A DNA stretch of 64,000 bases from Eshraghiella sp051880035 (GCA_051880035.1 JBJENE010000057.1:29532-93531); one strand, 5' to 3'. Counted from the stretch's first letter, positions 54,115-62,320 are shown. The notes: generated by a model from the sequence alone, not told the origin. A program made the numbers and translations.

Positions 54115-56061
54115 CTATATGTTATTTTGAATAAAAATGCAAAATTCCCTTACCGTAGAAGGAGTGCTTTCCGCATCCGGAGACAGTGTTACATTATATC
54201 TGTTCTGTATCTCAGCCAACATTGACAAATAGTCAAGACTGCTGCCGTCCAGTTCAAAGAAAAAGTGTGCATCATATCCCACTTCTTCAGGATTAATACT
54301 GAGGGCGTTTGCAAAAATTTCCGCTAACTCCTTCAAAAGTTCCTCTGACACTTCCGCCTCAGACTCCTTTATTGTCTCGGGAGTGATTACCTTTAACCTT
54401 CCCTCCATATATGCTTTCGCAATTTTGTGGCGGTTAAGTTTAAAATCATTTTCTCCCATAAGGGTATCCGTGGTTATAACTATTTCCGTAATTACCGAAT
54501 CCAGTTTAAGCGAAGCCAGTTCCTTTCTTGCGTTCTCCAGAATCTCCGAAATGCGCTCTCCCGAAAGATACCTGCTTACTTCTATTATCAGCACAGGTGT
54601 CACCGCATCCAGTTTATTGTTTCTGGCTACAAGACACAGATTATGGGCTCCTTCAATTTTCAAAAGGCCTTCAATTCTGTTAGGATTCAGATTCTCACCG
54701 TTTTTACAGGCAATCATGTCATCCTGGCGTCCGGTTATGTAATACCTTCCTTTGCTGCACACAGCCATATCGTGTGTGTTAAACCAGCGGTTTTCATCCA
54801 TAATATATTTCTCTCCGGCTTTAATTATAACCGATGCCGTAGATTTTCCGCGTACAAGAAGTTCTCCGTTCTCGTTAATGGAATATTCAATTGAATTAAA
54901 AGGCTTTCCCACGGAACAGCTGTTACGGACCTTAAGATTATCAGATGCTTCAACCGAGGTAATTCCGATTTCCGACATTCCGTAACCGTCCGCAATATGA
55001 TATCCGATTCCGTTAAAAAATCCCAGAACTTTTGAGGAAATCATACTTCCTCCGGAAATAAGGAAACATATGCTTTCACCGAAAATATTTGCTCTTACCT
55101 CTTTAAAAAGCAGTTTTGAAACTTTTCTTTGCAATGGCGGGCAGAAAGAGCATTTTTCCACGATTTTCATACCCATTTGAAACTTATTGTAGGTTTTGTC
55201 CCCACGCTCACGAATTTTTTTGATGGCAGCCTCGTACACCTTATTCCACAATAACGGCACCGAAAAAATATGTGTTACTTTATGTTTTCTTACCGTATTA
55301 AGAATGGTATCGGCCCCCAGGTCGTTAAGAAACACAAATGTGCGTGAGAAAAAGGCGAACCACATATACATTGCCGCCAACCCAAATATATGATAGAAAG
55401 GAAGAAATGTAAGAAGTTTTAAATTCCCCTCATAATGTCTTTTAATTTCTTTACAGTCCTTAACAATACTTACACTGTCGCAGACCTGATAATAGAATTT
55501 CTCTCCTGTATATACACAGAGCTTTATTATCTCGGATGTTCCCGAAGACATAACAATTATCTCGTCCTCCCAGCACGGCTCGCTCTCAGCCGCCTGACAG
55601 TCTTCGGTAATATCTTCTACGGCATACATTACGGTATTAAACTGCTTTCCGTCCGAAATAACTGCGCTCACATTATAATCTTCTATAACCTTATTAAGTG
55701 TATCCTCATCAAGTCTGGTATTCATAAGAAGCGGCTTATATCCGCTCATAAGAAGTGCCCAGAAAATTTCTATCCACCGAATGGAATTCTGCATGTACAT
55801 TCCTACTATGGAATGCTTTTCACATCCTGTCATTTTAAAAGCAATATTATCTGCTATGCGCTTTACTTCTTTCTCGCACTCACCGTATGTAGTCTTAATA
55901 ATCCGGTGTCCGTCAGTCCGCTCCGCCATAACATTTTCTTTTTCGGAAAACATCAAAGGATAAAGATTTTCAAAATTCTTTTCCTTGTCATCCAAAACAC
56001 TCAATTTATACTTTACAAATTCATTAATTGTCGAACAGTTTCCTATGCCGTTAACCTTCAT
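54115..56061 (-). CDS. Acyl-AMP ligase fused to a C-terminal acyl carrier domain
   Basis: Adenylate-forming protein of 648 residues: ligase domain (about 1-560) plus ACP domain (about 570-648). The ligase has a degenerate phosphate loop (VMSSGTSEIIKLC, 170-182; two usual glycines and the proline are missing), FLPFYHIFGLAAMY, DGYGMSEIG, and YITGRQDDMIACKNGENLNP; the catalytic lysine is probably in NDFKLNRHKIAK. The carrier site is Ser608 in FELDGSSLDYLSM. This two-domain form loads an acyl or aryl acid onto its own carrier. It is the first gene of the operon, behind a TTGTTA/TATAAT promoter, and 28 bp before the transporter gene. AGGAAAAGGA lies 11-20 bases upstream of the ATG, a rather distant ribosome binding site. 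Confidence 0.87.
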   Translation of the reverse strand: MKVNGIGNCSTINEFVKYKLSVLDDKEKNFENLYPLMFSEKENVMAERTDGHRIIKTTYGECEKEVKRIADNIAFKMTGCEKHSIVGMYMQNSIRWIEIFWALLMSGYKPLLMNTRLDEDTLNKVIEDYNVSAVISDGKQFNTVMYAVEDITEDCQAAESEPCWEDEIIVMSSGTSEIIKLCVYTGEKFYYQVCDSVSIVKDCKEIKRHYEGNLKLLTFLPFYHIFGLAAMYMWFAFFSRTFVFLNDLGADTILNTVRKHKVTHIFSVPLLWNKVYEAAIKKIRERGDKTYNKFQMGMKIVEKCSFCPPLQRKVSKLLFKEVRANIFGESICFLISGGSMISSKVLGFFNGIGYHIADGYGMSEIGITSVEASDNLKVRNSCSVGKPFNSIEYSINENGELLVRGKSTASVIIKAGEKYIMDENRWFNTHDMAVCSKGRYYITGRQDDMIACKNGENLNPNRIEGLLKIEGAHNLCLVARNNKLDAVTPVLIIEVSRYLSGERISEILENARKELASLKLDSVITEIVITTDTLMGENDFKLNRHKIAKAYMEGRLKVITPETIKESEAEVSEELLKELAEIFANALSINPEEVGYDAHFFFELDGSSLDYLSMLAEIQNRYNVTLSPDAESTPSTVREFCIFIQNNI

Positions 56062-56100
56062 GCCTCAACTCATTCCTTTTCCTATAAACTCCCAGAGTCC

Positions 56101-56129
56101 ATTATACTTCCCATCATAGAAAATAACAA
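56101..56129 (-). promoter_or_regulatory. Promoter of the lipid operon
   Basis: On the minus strand TTGTTA (56129-56124) and TATAAT (56106-56101) are exactly 17 bp apart, about 40 bp upstream of the first operon gene. It lies only 60 bp beyond the tRNA-Pro 3' end. Confidence 0.8.
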
Positions 56130-56191
56130 TATATTTTTATAACGCAATTATCATCTTATATGATACAAAGCTTTATTTGGGCATAAAAAAA

Positions 56192-56265
56192 TCGGTGCGA
56201 CAGGATTCGAACCTGCGACCTCTGCGTCCCGAACGCAGCGCTCTACCAAGCTGAGCCACGCACCG
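56192..56265 (-). tRNA. tRNA-Pro (anticodon CGG)
   Basis: 74-nt cloverleaf on the minus strand. Acceptor arms CGGTGCG/CGCACCG, discriminator A, D-arm GCTCAGCTTGGTAGAGC, anticodon arm CTGCG-TTCGGGA-CGCAG with anticodon CGG, variable AGGTC, T-arm GCAGG-TTCGAAT-CCTGT. No CCA is encoded. A run of seven T's follows at once and acts as terminator. Reads codon CCG. Confidence 0.97.
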
Positions 56266-56284
56266 TAATTTCAAAACAAATGTT

Positions 56285-56313
56285 ATTTTAAAGCATATTT
56301 GTGTTTTTTTCAA
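56285..56313 (-). promoter_or_regulatory. Promoter of tRNA-Pro
   Basis: On the minus strand TTGAAA (56313-56308) and TAAAAT (56290-56285) are 17 bp apart, about 20 bp before the tRNA 5' end. Confidence 0.75.
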
Positions 56314-56379
56314 CTATATTTTAAAATATTTTCTTCTTTTTCAAAATATTCTCTAACAACCTGATGAAAAAAATAGCAA

Positions 56380-56500
56380 GACTTTGGGACAAAACGGTGG
56401 ATACCGGCTCTTCTGTGGAGTGCGTCGCCTCTCCCCGTGGCGTGCGCTCTAAGTTCTTCTCCTCACACCCCGCTAGGCAGCGTCCACGGGGCGTGGACAT
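56380..56500 (-). other. GC-rich structured intergenic element, possible ncRNA or dispersed repeat
   Basis: Between the tRNA-Pro promoter and the citrate synthase terminator lies a stretch much richer in G and C than its surroundings. It contains a perfect hairpin GTCCACG-GGG-CGTGGAC (about 56481-56497). CCCCGTGG near 56434 is the reverse complement of CCACGGGG at 56484-56491, allowing alternative pairing. Short open frames cross it on both strands but none has a ribosome binding site. I cannot assign it to a known RNA family. Confidence 0.45.
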
Positions 56501-56548
56501 AAAAAAGCACCGGAATGACGGTATTTTAAATCCGTGCATTCCCGATGC
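56501..56548 (-). terminator. Terminator of citrate synthase
   Basis: On the minus strand GCATCGGGAATG (from 56548) pairs with CATTCCGGTGC (ending 56507), with an inner ACGG/CCGT pairing, one bulge, and TTTTTT at 56506-56501. It starts 26 bp after the stop codon. Confidence 0.85.
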
Positions 56549-56573
56549 TAAAATAATATCATATTCTATAATT

Positions 56574-57950
56574 CTATCCTCTGTCATCCAAATCCACATA
56601 TGGAACATGGTGTCCCACATATTTATATGCCGGTCGAATGATTTTACCTCTGTTGACAAGTTCCTCCAGTCTGTGGGCACTCCATCCTGCTATTCTGGCG
56701 ATTGCGAAAATCGGTGTAAACAGCTCGTCCGGAATTCCTAACATGGTGTAGACAAAACCGCTGTAGAAATCCACATTCGCACATATCGGCTTAAGGGTAT
56801 TTCTGGACTTGGAAATAAGTTCCTTGGCGATTCTCTCTATCCTGTCAAGAAGTGCAAATTCCTTTGTAAGACCCTTTTCTTCGGAAAGCTTCTCTGCGTA
56901 TTCTTTAAGGATTACTTCACGGGGATCTGACAAAGTGTACACGGCATGGCCGATTCCGTATATGAGTCCGGCGTTATCAAAAGCTTCTTTATTGAGGATT
57001 TTGGTAAGATATGCTCTTAATTCTTCCTCGTCTTCCCAATCGGATACATTCCTCATAATGTCATTTAACATATGCTTAACTTTAAGGTTGGCACCACCGT
57101 GCTTAGGGCCTTTAAGGGAGGCGACCGAAGCTGCAACGGCTGAATAAGTATCTGTTCCTGAAGAAGTAACCACATGGGTGGTAAAAGTAGAATTATTACC
57201 GCCGCCGTGCTCTGCGTGAAGAACAAGGGCCACATCAAGAACCTTTGCTTCAAGTTCTGTGTACTGTCCGTCAGGACGGAGCATTCTTAAAATGTTCTCT
57301 GCGGTGGAACATTTTGGGTCAGGATTTCTGATTATAAGGACGTCATCCATCTTGAAATGCATATATGACTGGTATGCAAAAACCGAAATAACCGGCATTT
57401 TGGCAATGAGCTGAAGAGACTGTCTTAATACATTGGATACGGAAATATCTTCAGAAGCCTCATCATAGGAATAAAGCGTAACAATACTTTTCTCAAGGGC
57501 ATTCATGATATTGGCACTCGGTGCCTTCATGATTACATCCCTTACGAACTGTCCTGATAACTCTCTTAAGCCGCCGAGGATATCGATAAACTGATGGAGC
57601 TGTTTTCTGGTAGGCAGCGAGCCGAATAAAAGAAGATATGTAGCTTCCTCAAAAGCAAACCTTCTCTGGTCACCTTTTCTGATTAAGTCGTAAACATTGT
57701 ATCCCTGAAAATAGAGTCTTCCGTCACATGGTACTCTCTCCCCGTCAACAATATCAAATGCCACTACATCTGAGATTTCCGTAAGTCCTGTGAGCACACC
57801 TTTACCGTTGCTGTCACGAAGTCCTCTTTTAACATCGTATTCAATATATAAATTGGAGTCGATTACTCCTGAAGTCATACAATAATTAACCAGCTCGTCA
57901 AACTGCTCATTTAACTCCGGATTAAGTTCCATCATCTCTTTATTATTCAT
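56574..57950 (-). CDS. gltA: Citrate synthase
   Basis: Condenses oxaloacetate and acetyl-CoA to citrate. 458 residues, the longer form common in Clostridia. Catalytic and binding residues: His248 (LHAEHGGGNNST), His284 (GPKHGGAN), His335 (YGIGHAVYTLSDPR) and Asp394 (NVDFYSGF). GAGGATAGG precedes the ATG. With the aconitase-family enzyme at 43945 it would form the oxidative branch towards 2-oxoglutarate and glutamate. Its promoter has a cre-like palindrome between -35 and -10, so carbon catabolite repression, as known for citrate synthase genes in Bacillus, is likely. Confidence 0.95.
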   Translation of the reverse strand: MNNKEMMELNPELNEQFDELVNYCMTSGVIDSNLYIEYDVKRGLRDSNGKGVLTGLTEISDVVAFDIVDGERVPCDGRLYFQGYNVYDLIRKGDQRRFAFEEATYLLLFGSLPTRKQLHQFIDILGGLRELSGQFVRDVIMKAPSANIMNALEKSIVTLYSYDEASEDISVSNVLRQSLQLIAKMPVISVFAYQSYMHFKMDDVLIIRNPDPKCSTAENILRMLRPDGQYTELEAKVLDVALVLHAEHGGGNNSTFTTHVVTSSGTDTYSAVAASVASLKGPKHGGANLKVKHMLNDIMRNVSDWEDEEELRAYLTKILNKEAFDNAGLIYGIGHAVYTLSDPREVILKEYAEKLSEEKGLTKEFALLDRIERIAKELISKSRNTLKPICANVDFYSGFVYTMLGIPDELFTPIFAIARIAGWSAHRLEELVNRGKIIRPAYKYVGHHVPYVDLDDRG

Positions 57951-58001
57951 ATGTCCTATCCTCTTTTCCGGCCTTGTTACAAAATTCTATAGATTGAGTA
58001 C

Positions 58002-58030
58002 ATTCTACAACAAGCGCTTGCACATTTCAA
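58002..58030 (-). promoter_or_regulatory. Promoter of citrate synthase with cre-like operator in the spacer
   Basis: On the minus strand TTGAAA (58030-58025) and TAGAAT (58007-58002) are 17 bp apart. The spacer contains the perfect 10-bp palindrome CAAGCGCTTG (58011-58020), within TGCAAGCGCTTG, close to the CcpA cre consensus. A bound repressor would block RNA polymerase directly. Confidence 0.75.
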
Positions 58031-58078
58031 GTTATTTTCGGTACGGAGAACATGTATTTATTGGATGTTTTGCCATAA

Positions 58079-58933
58079 TTAGTGCATTGTCTTATATTCC
58101 TTTGCAAGGGTGAAGCCTTTTCCGTTAACATCAGTAACTTTTTTAACTATCTGAAATGATACCGGGTCTATTTCCTGGGCGATGTCTTCCACCTTATGGA
58201 GCTCTTTTGAAAAGACGGTTATGATAACCGCTTTTTGTTTGTTTTTTTCCAAACCCGTTTCCACATAAGCAAGCGTTACGCCAAAATCGTTTTCAAGGAG
58301 AGCTTTGCATATCTGCTCGTATTTTTTTGAAATAATTGTTATCTGGACCTTGCTTATACCTGCAAGAAGCACTTTATCAATTGTTACGGCCATAAGAAAC
58401 GCATACATTATGCCGTAAAAAACTTTATTAAAGCCCACAAAAGGAACCTGTAAAAGCATAATCACGGCATCGATTACATACATGGTTACACTTACCGGAA
58501 TTCTCATATAGCGGCTGATAATTATTGTAGGAATATCCATGCCTCCGGTGGAGCCGCCGGAGCGTATGACAAGGCCTAAGCCCAGACCGCCGCTTATGCC
58601 ACCCATAACAGAGGCGACAATTAAATCTTCACAGACTTTTTCGATTCCCGGAATTCTCCGGCACAGGGCCAACGCAAGCGGATATACGAAGGACGCCAGA
58701 ACGGAGCCTAACATAAGCTCCTTTCCCACCAGAAAATATGCTAACGGCAGGCAGATAATATTTATGAAAAAAATAACTGCCGACATATCAAGGCCCGCCA
58801 TTTTGCCCGCTATAATGGAAATCCCCGTGGCACCCCCTGCCGTTATGTCAAAGGGCGTGATAAACATGCACACGCTTAATGCCAAAATAAAACTTCCTAT
58901 TATATTTAGTAAAATATTTCTTATTTTTTTCAT
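58079..58933 (-). CDS. YitT family membrane protein (DUF161 + DUF2179)
   Basis: Membrane protein of 284 residues with about five hydrophobic segments in the first 200 residues (FITPFDITAGGATGISII, GLVIRSGGSTGGMDIPTIII) and a cytoplasmic C-terminal DUF2179 domain (about 195-280) ending HKVEDIAQEIDPVSFQIVKKVTDVNGKGF. The family is common in Firmicutes; its function is unknown. No clear ribosome binding site precedes the ATG (ACAGACTATTATT), so translation may be weak. It is monocistronic, divergent from aguA. Confidence 0.88.
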   Translation of the reverse strand: MKKIRNILLNIIGSFILALSVCMFITPFDITAGGATGISIIAGKMAGLDMSAVIFFINIICLPLAYFLVGKELMLGSVLASFVYPLALALCRRIPGIEKVCEDLIVASVMGGISGGLGLGLVIRSGGSTGGMDIPTIIISRYMRIPVSVTMYVIDAVIMLLQVPFVGFNKVFYGIMYAFLMAVTIDKVLLAGISKVQITIISKKYEQICKALLENDFGVTLAYVETGLEKNKQKAVIITVFSKELHKVEDIAQEIDPVSFQIVKKVTDVNGKGFTLAKEYKTMH

Positions 58934-58943
58934 AATAATAGTC

Positions 58944-58972
58944 TGTACATTTTTCTATTTATTTATTATAAT
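58944..58972 (+). promoter_or_regulatory. Promoter of aguAB
   Basis: TGTACA (58944-58949) and TATAAT (58967-58972) are 17 bp apart on the plus strand. Transcription would begin near 58979, before the hairpin at 59003-59040. Confidence 0.6.
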
Positions 58973-59002
58973 CATGTGGTATATTAATATTATGATTGCA
59001 AA

Positions 59003-59040
59003 GATGCATGACAGGTTAAGTCCGTCGTGCATCTTTTTTT
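59003..59040 (+). terminator. Intrinsic terminator in the aguA leader (likely attenuator)
   Basis: GATGCATGAC (59003-59012) pairs with GTCGTGCATC (59024-59033), one G-U pair, followed by seven T's (59034-59040). It lies between the aguAB promoter and the aguA start at 59065 and no plus-strand gene ends upstream of it, so it should act on the aguAB message itself. Confidence 0.8.
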
Positions 59041-59064
59041 ACTTTAAAGAAAGCGGGAAAAAAT

Positions 59065-60177
59065 ATGGCACAGAGAATAGAAGGTTCCACACCAAAACAG
59101 GACGGGTACAGAATGCCGGCAGAATTTGAGCCTCAGTCGCGCATCTGGATGATATGGCCAAAGAGGCCTGACAACTGGCGCTCCGATGCTTTATATGCGA
59201 AGCAGGCTTACGCCGCGGTTGCCAATGCAATTTCGGATTTTGAGCCGGTCACAATGCTTGCATCCCCCGATCAATTGGAAAAATGTAAAGAACTTCTTTC
59301 GCCCCGGGTAACCGTAATTGCGATGGAAAGCAATGATGCCTGGGCCCGTGATATGGGACCCACATTCCTTATCAATGACAAAAAGGAACTTCGTGCATGC
59401 GACTGGGTCTTTAATGCCTGGGGAGGCGATGTGGACGGGCTTTACAAGCCCTGGGACAAAGATGATTTAATTGCTTCCGGAATCTGTGACATTCTCAATG
59501 TGGATTCATACCGCACTGACGGATTTGTTCTGGAAGGCGGCTCCATCCATACTGATGGTGAGGGAACTGTTCTCACCACAAGAATGTGTCTTTTAAGCAA
59601 GGGGCGTAATCCTCATTTAACCGAGGCAATGATTGAAAAAAAGCTTTGTGACTATCTTAACTGTGAAAAAGTAATCTGGCTTAATGACGGAATCGACCCG
59701 GACGAAACCAACGGTCATATAGATGATGTTGCCTGTTTTACCGCCCCCGGCGAGGTTGCCTGCATATACACCGAGGATGAAAACCATCCTTTTTACAAGG
59801 CTTCACAAGATGCCTTTCGTATACTTTCCGAATCCACCGACGCCAAAGGGCGCCGGCTTAAGGTTCACAAAGTCTGCTGTACCAAAGAAAATGTATGTAT
59901 CGAAAATGATTTTATTTTCGAGCATGTGCCGGGCTCCGTTGAGAGGAAGCCCGGAGACTTGTGCATCGCCTCCTATCTTAACTTCCTCATAGTCAACGGC
60001 GGAGTTATCGTTCCACAGTACGGTGACGAAAATGACGCCCTTGCCCTAAAGCAGATTCAGGAAATTTTTCCTTCAAGAAAAGTCGTGGGAGTCTATACAA
60101 GAGAGATAGTCTACGGCGGCGGAAACATCCACTGCATTACACAACAACAGCCGCTGTCAGTCATAGATAATATTTAA
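59065..60177 (+). CDS. aguA: Agmatine deiminase
   Basis: Converts agmatine to N-carbamoylputrescine and ammonia. 370 residues with the PPAD-fold signatures: GYRMPAEFEPQSRIWMIWPKR near the N-terminus, SNDAWARDMGPTF, FVLEGGSIHTDGEGT, NGHIDDVACF with the catalytic His and Asp, and the nucleophile Cys357 in GGGNIHCITQQQP. AGCGGGAAAAAAT precedes the ATG. The next gene, aguB, starts 19 bp downstream and completes the route to putrescine. An intrinsic terminator in the leader suggests attenuation. Confidence 0.96.
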   Translation: MAQRIEGSTPKQDGYRMPAEFEPQSRIWMIWPKRPDNWRSDALYAKQAYAAVANAISDFEPVTMLASPDQLEKCKELLSPRVTVIAMESNDAWARDMGPTFLINDKKELRACDWVFNAWGGDVDGLYKPWDKDDLIASGICDILNVDSYRTDGFVLEGGSIHTDGEGTVLTTRMCLLSKGRNPHLTEAMIEKKLCDYLNCEKVIWLNDGIDPDETNGHIDDVACFTAPGEVACIYTEDENHPFYKASQDAFRILSESTDAKGRRLKVHKVCCTKENVCIENDFIFEHVPGSVERKPGDLCIASYLNFLIVNGGVIVPQYGDENDALALKQIQEIFPSRKVVGVYTREIVYGGGNIHCITQQQPLSVIDNI

Positions 60178-60196
60178 TTGTGAAAGGAAAAAAATT

Positions 60197-61054
60197 ATGA
60201 GAAATATAAAAGTCTGTGCCACCCAGATGTCCTGTTCCCCGGACAGAAAAGAAACCTTATTAAAGGCAGACCGCCTCGTGCGCAAAGCAGCTTCAGAGGG
60301 CGCACAAATCATTCTCCTTCAGGAGCTTTTTGAGACCCCGTATTTCTGCCAGACGGAAAAATACGAGAATTTTAGCCTGGCCTCAACGGTTGAGGATAAT
60401 CCCGCAATCAACCACTTCAAAGAAGTAGCAAAAGAACTCTCGGTGGTTCTTCCCATAAGCTTTTACGAAAAAGCCGGAAATGTAATGTTTAATTCCCTTG
60501 TGGTAATCGATGCAGACGGCACCGTTATGGACACCTACCGCAAAACCCACATTCCCGACGGCCATTGTTATGAAGAAAAATTCTACTTCAGCCCGGGAGA
60601 TACGGGTTTCAAAGTGTGGAAAACAAAATATGCCACAATAGGCGTAGGAATCTGCTGGGACCAGTGGTTTCCGGAAACTGCCCGCTCCCTGGCTCTTCTG
60701 GGCGCCGAGCTTTTATTTTTCCCTACTGCAATCGGAACGGAACCTGTCCTTCCGATTGACTCTTCCGGACACTGGAGACGCTGCATGCAGGGACACGCTG
60801 CTGCCAATATTATGCCTGTCATCGCATCCAACCGCATCGGGACGGAAACCCAGGATTCAAGCAGTATGACTTTTTACGGCCAGTCATTTATCGCCGATGA
60901 AACAGGGCTCATTGTAAAAAGTGCTTCCTCTGACAAGGAGGAAGTTCTGGTCGCAGAATTCGATTTGGATGCTATTGCAGAGAAACGCATAAACTGGGGA
61001 GTATACAGGGACAGACGGCCTGAGATGTATAAGGGGTTGCTTAGGAAGGGATAA
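60197..61054 (+). CDS. aguB: N-carbamoylputrescine amidase
   Basis: Hydrolyses N-carbamoylputrescine to putrescine, CO2 and ammonia. Nitrilase-superfamily enzyme of 285 residues with the full catalytic triad: Glu43 (ILLQELFETPYF), Lys116 (YRKTHIPDG) and Cys153 (GVGICWDQWFPE). DSSGHWRRCMQGHAAANIMP and GQSFIADETG are typical of AguB. GAAAGGAAAAAAATT precedes the ATG. Second gene of the aguAB operon; agmatine must come from an arginine decarboxylase elsewhere or from uptake. Confidence 0.95.
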   Translation: MRNIKVCATQMSCSPDRKETLLKADRLVRKAASEGAQIILLQELFETPYFCQTEKYENFSLASTVEDNPAINHFKEVAKELSVVLPISFYEKAGNVMFNSLVVIDADGTVMDTYRKTHIPDGHCYEEKFYFSPGDTGFKVWKTKYATIGVGICWDQWFPETARSLALLGAELLFFPTAIGTEPVLPIDSSGHWRRCMQGHAAANIMPVIASNRIGTETQDSSSMTFYGQSFIADETGLIVKSASSDKEEVLVAEFDLDAIAEKRINWGVYRDRRPEMYKGLLRKG

Positions 61055-61105
61055 CCGGTTTAAAAGAGTGTTCACGGGAGATATCCCGGAACACTCTGCA
61101 AACCG
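61055..61105 (+). terminator. Terminator of aguAB
   Basis: Outer CGGTTT/AAACCG and inner GAGTGTTC/GAACACTC with GGGA/TCCC pairing form a long hairpin just after the aguB stop, followed by an AT-rich stretch with CTTTTTG. It also lies after the stop of the convergent GH5 gene. Confidence 0.8.
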
Positions 61106-61126
61106 ATAAATATGTCTTTTTGAATT

Positions 61127-62161
61127 TCAGAAAACCTTAACCAACTCGTTAATAACCCCTTTAAGATGTTCTCCCGCAATATCAAAGTCCATTCCCCTGT
61201 AACTCCATGCGGCACGCCCGATGCCATATTTCTCAAATACCGCATTAATGTCTGTAAACCATTTAAGAATATCTTCCGAATCAGCTTTTTCTATTACCCC
61301 ATATTCTCCGCAATAAAGTGGGACATTTCGTTCTTCGGCTGTACGTATTGCTCCGGAGAATAATGCTTCAAAAAATTCCGGTCCGATTTTTTTCGAACCA
61401 TCCGAAGTTAAAGGAAAGCTGCCGCTCCATAAATCCGGGAACATTTTCTTTTGCTCATTACAGATAACATCATAATCCCGGTCATAGCTGAGTCTGAAAT
61501 CAGGATCCATTCCCATAACCCAAGGTGCTCCCTGATGAGTAAAAATAAGAGGGTCATAGCAATGAAAGTTATATATGATACGGTCATCCGCAGGCTGCTG
61601 CAAATCCTCAACTGCACAGACATGATTATTCCAGTAACTTCCTAATACAATATAGCTGTCCGGTGCCAATGCCCTGATACGCCTGATACATTTTTCAGAG
61701 ATTTCTCTCCATTTTGAAATGAACTCTTTATCCGTTACTTCATTAAGCAGCTCAAAAGCAACCCTGTCACTGTATTTTCCGTATCTTTTCGCAAACTGTT
61801 CCCACAACTTGTAAAAGCGCTCCTGATAAGCTTCATTAAAGAAGAATCCGGTTTCCATTTCTCCGGCATCAAAAGAAAATCCATATGTTTTATGAAGGTC
61901 TAAAACCATATTAAGATTATATTTTCCACACCAGTGGACAACGCGGTCTATGTATTCAAATCCCGCTTCGATATAATTTCCGCTTTCATTTTCTACCAGA
62001 TTATAATCCACCGGTACTCTTACATGGTCAAGTCCCCATTCCGAAATTACTTTAAAATCTTCTTCCTTGATAAAATTGTCATACCTCTCCTTGCTATAAT
62101 CGCACTGTGAAAACCAGCCTCCAAGATTAATTCCCCTTTGATAACCGTCCCATTTTCTCAT
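61127..62161 (-). CDS. Intracellular GH5 glycoside hydrolase
   Basis: Glycoside hydrolase family 5 protein of 344 residues with no signal peptide, thus cytoplasmic. It begins with RGINLGGWFSQ, resembling exo-1,3-beta-glucanase-like GH5 members. Acid/base Glu141 in FELLNEVTD and nucleophile Glu286 in LYCGEYGVIE; HVRVPVDY, LDLHKTYGF and NFHCYDP are further family positions. AAAGGAGAAACAAC precedes the ATG. It is divergent from an AraC-type regulator, with repeated boxes in between, and probably acts on short imported beta-glucosides or glucan fragments. Exact specificity unknown. Confidence 0.9.
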   Translation of the reverse strand: MRKWDGYQRGINLGGWFSQCDYSKERYDNFIKEEDFKVISEWGLDHVRVPVDYNLVENESGNYIEAGFEYIDRVVHWCGKYNLNMVLDLHKTYGFSFDAGEMETGFFFNEAYQERFYKLWEQFAKRYGKYSDRVAFELLNEVTDKEFISKWREISEKCIRRIRALAPDSYIVLGSYWNNHVCAVEDLQQPADDRIIYNFHCYDPLIFTHQGAPWVMGMDPDFRLSYDRDYDVICNEQKKMFPDLWSGSFPLTSDGSKKIGPEFFEALFSGAIRTAEERNVPLYCGEYGVIEKADSEDILKWFTDINAVFEKYGIGRAAWSYRGMDFDIAGEHLKGVINELVKVF

Positions 62162-62245
62162 GTTGTTTCTCCTTTCCTGTTCATACAGCCTGCTCCGTAC
62201 TTTTTTATAATTTTATATTAGACAAAATAAACCGTTTAATATACA

Positions 62246-62274
62246 ATATTTTCGTAATATATATCATATTTTCG
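62246..62274. promoter_or_regulatory. Direct-repeat operator between GH5 and AraC regulator genes
   Basis: ATATTTTCG occurs at 62246-62254 and 62266-62274, 20 bp apart and in the same orientation, each followed by TA or ATA runs. It sits midway in the 159-bp divergent region, the usual place for an AraC-family operator. Confidence 0.55.
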
Positions 62275-62320
62275 ATACATAATTATATCTGCTACTCTAC
62301 ATTATGAAGGGATTTCTAAT

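Noticed and set aside
56321..56741. ORFs of about 120 codons on both strands across the GC-rich island
   Set aside because: They run through the citrate synthase terminator and 3' end, have no ribosome binding site and show no protein-like pattern.
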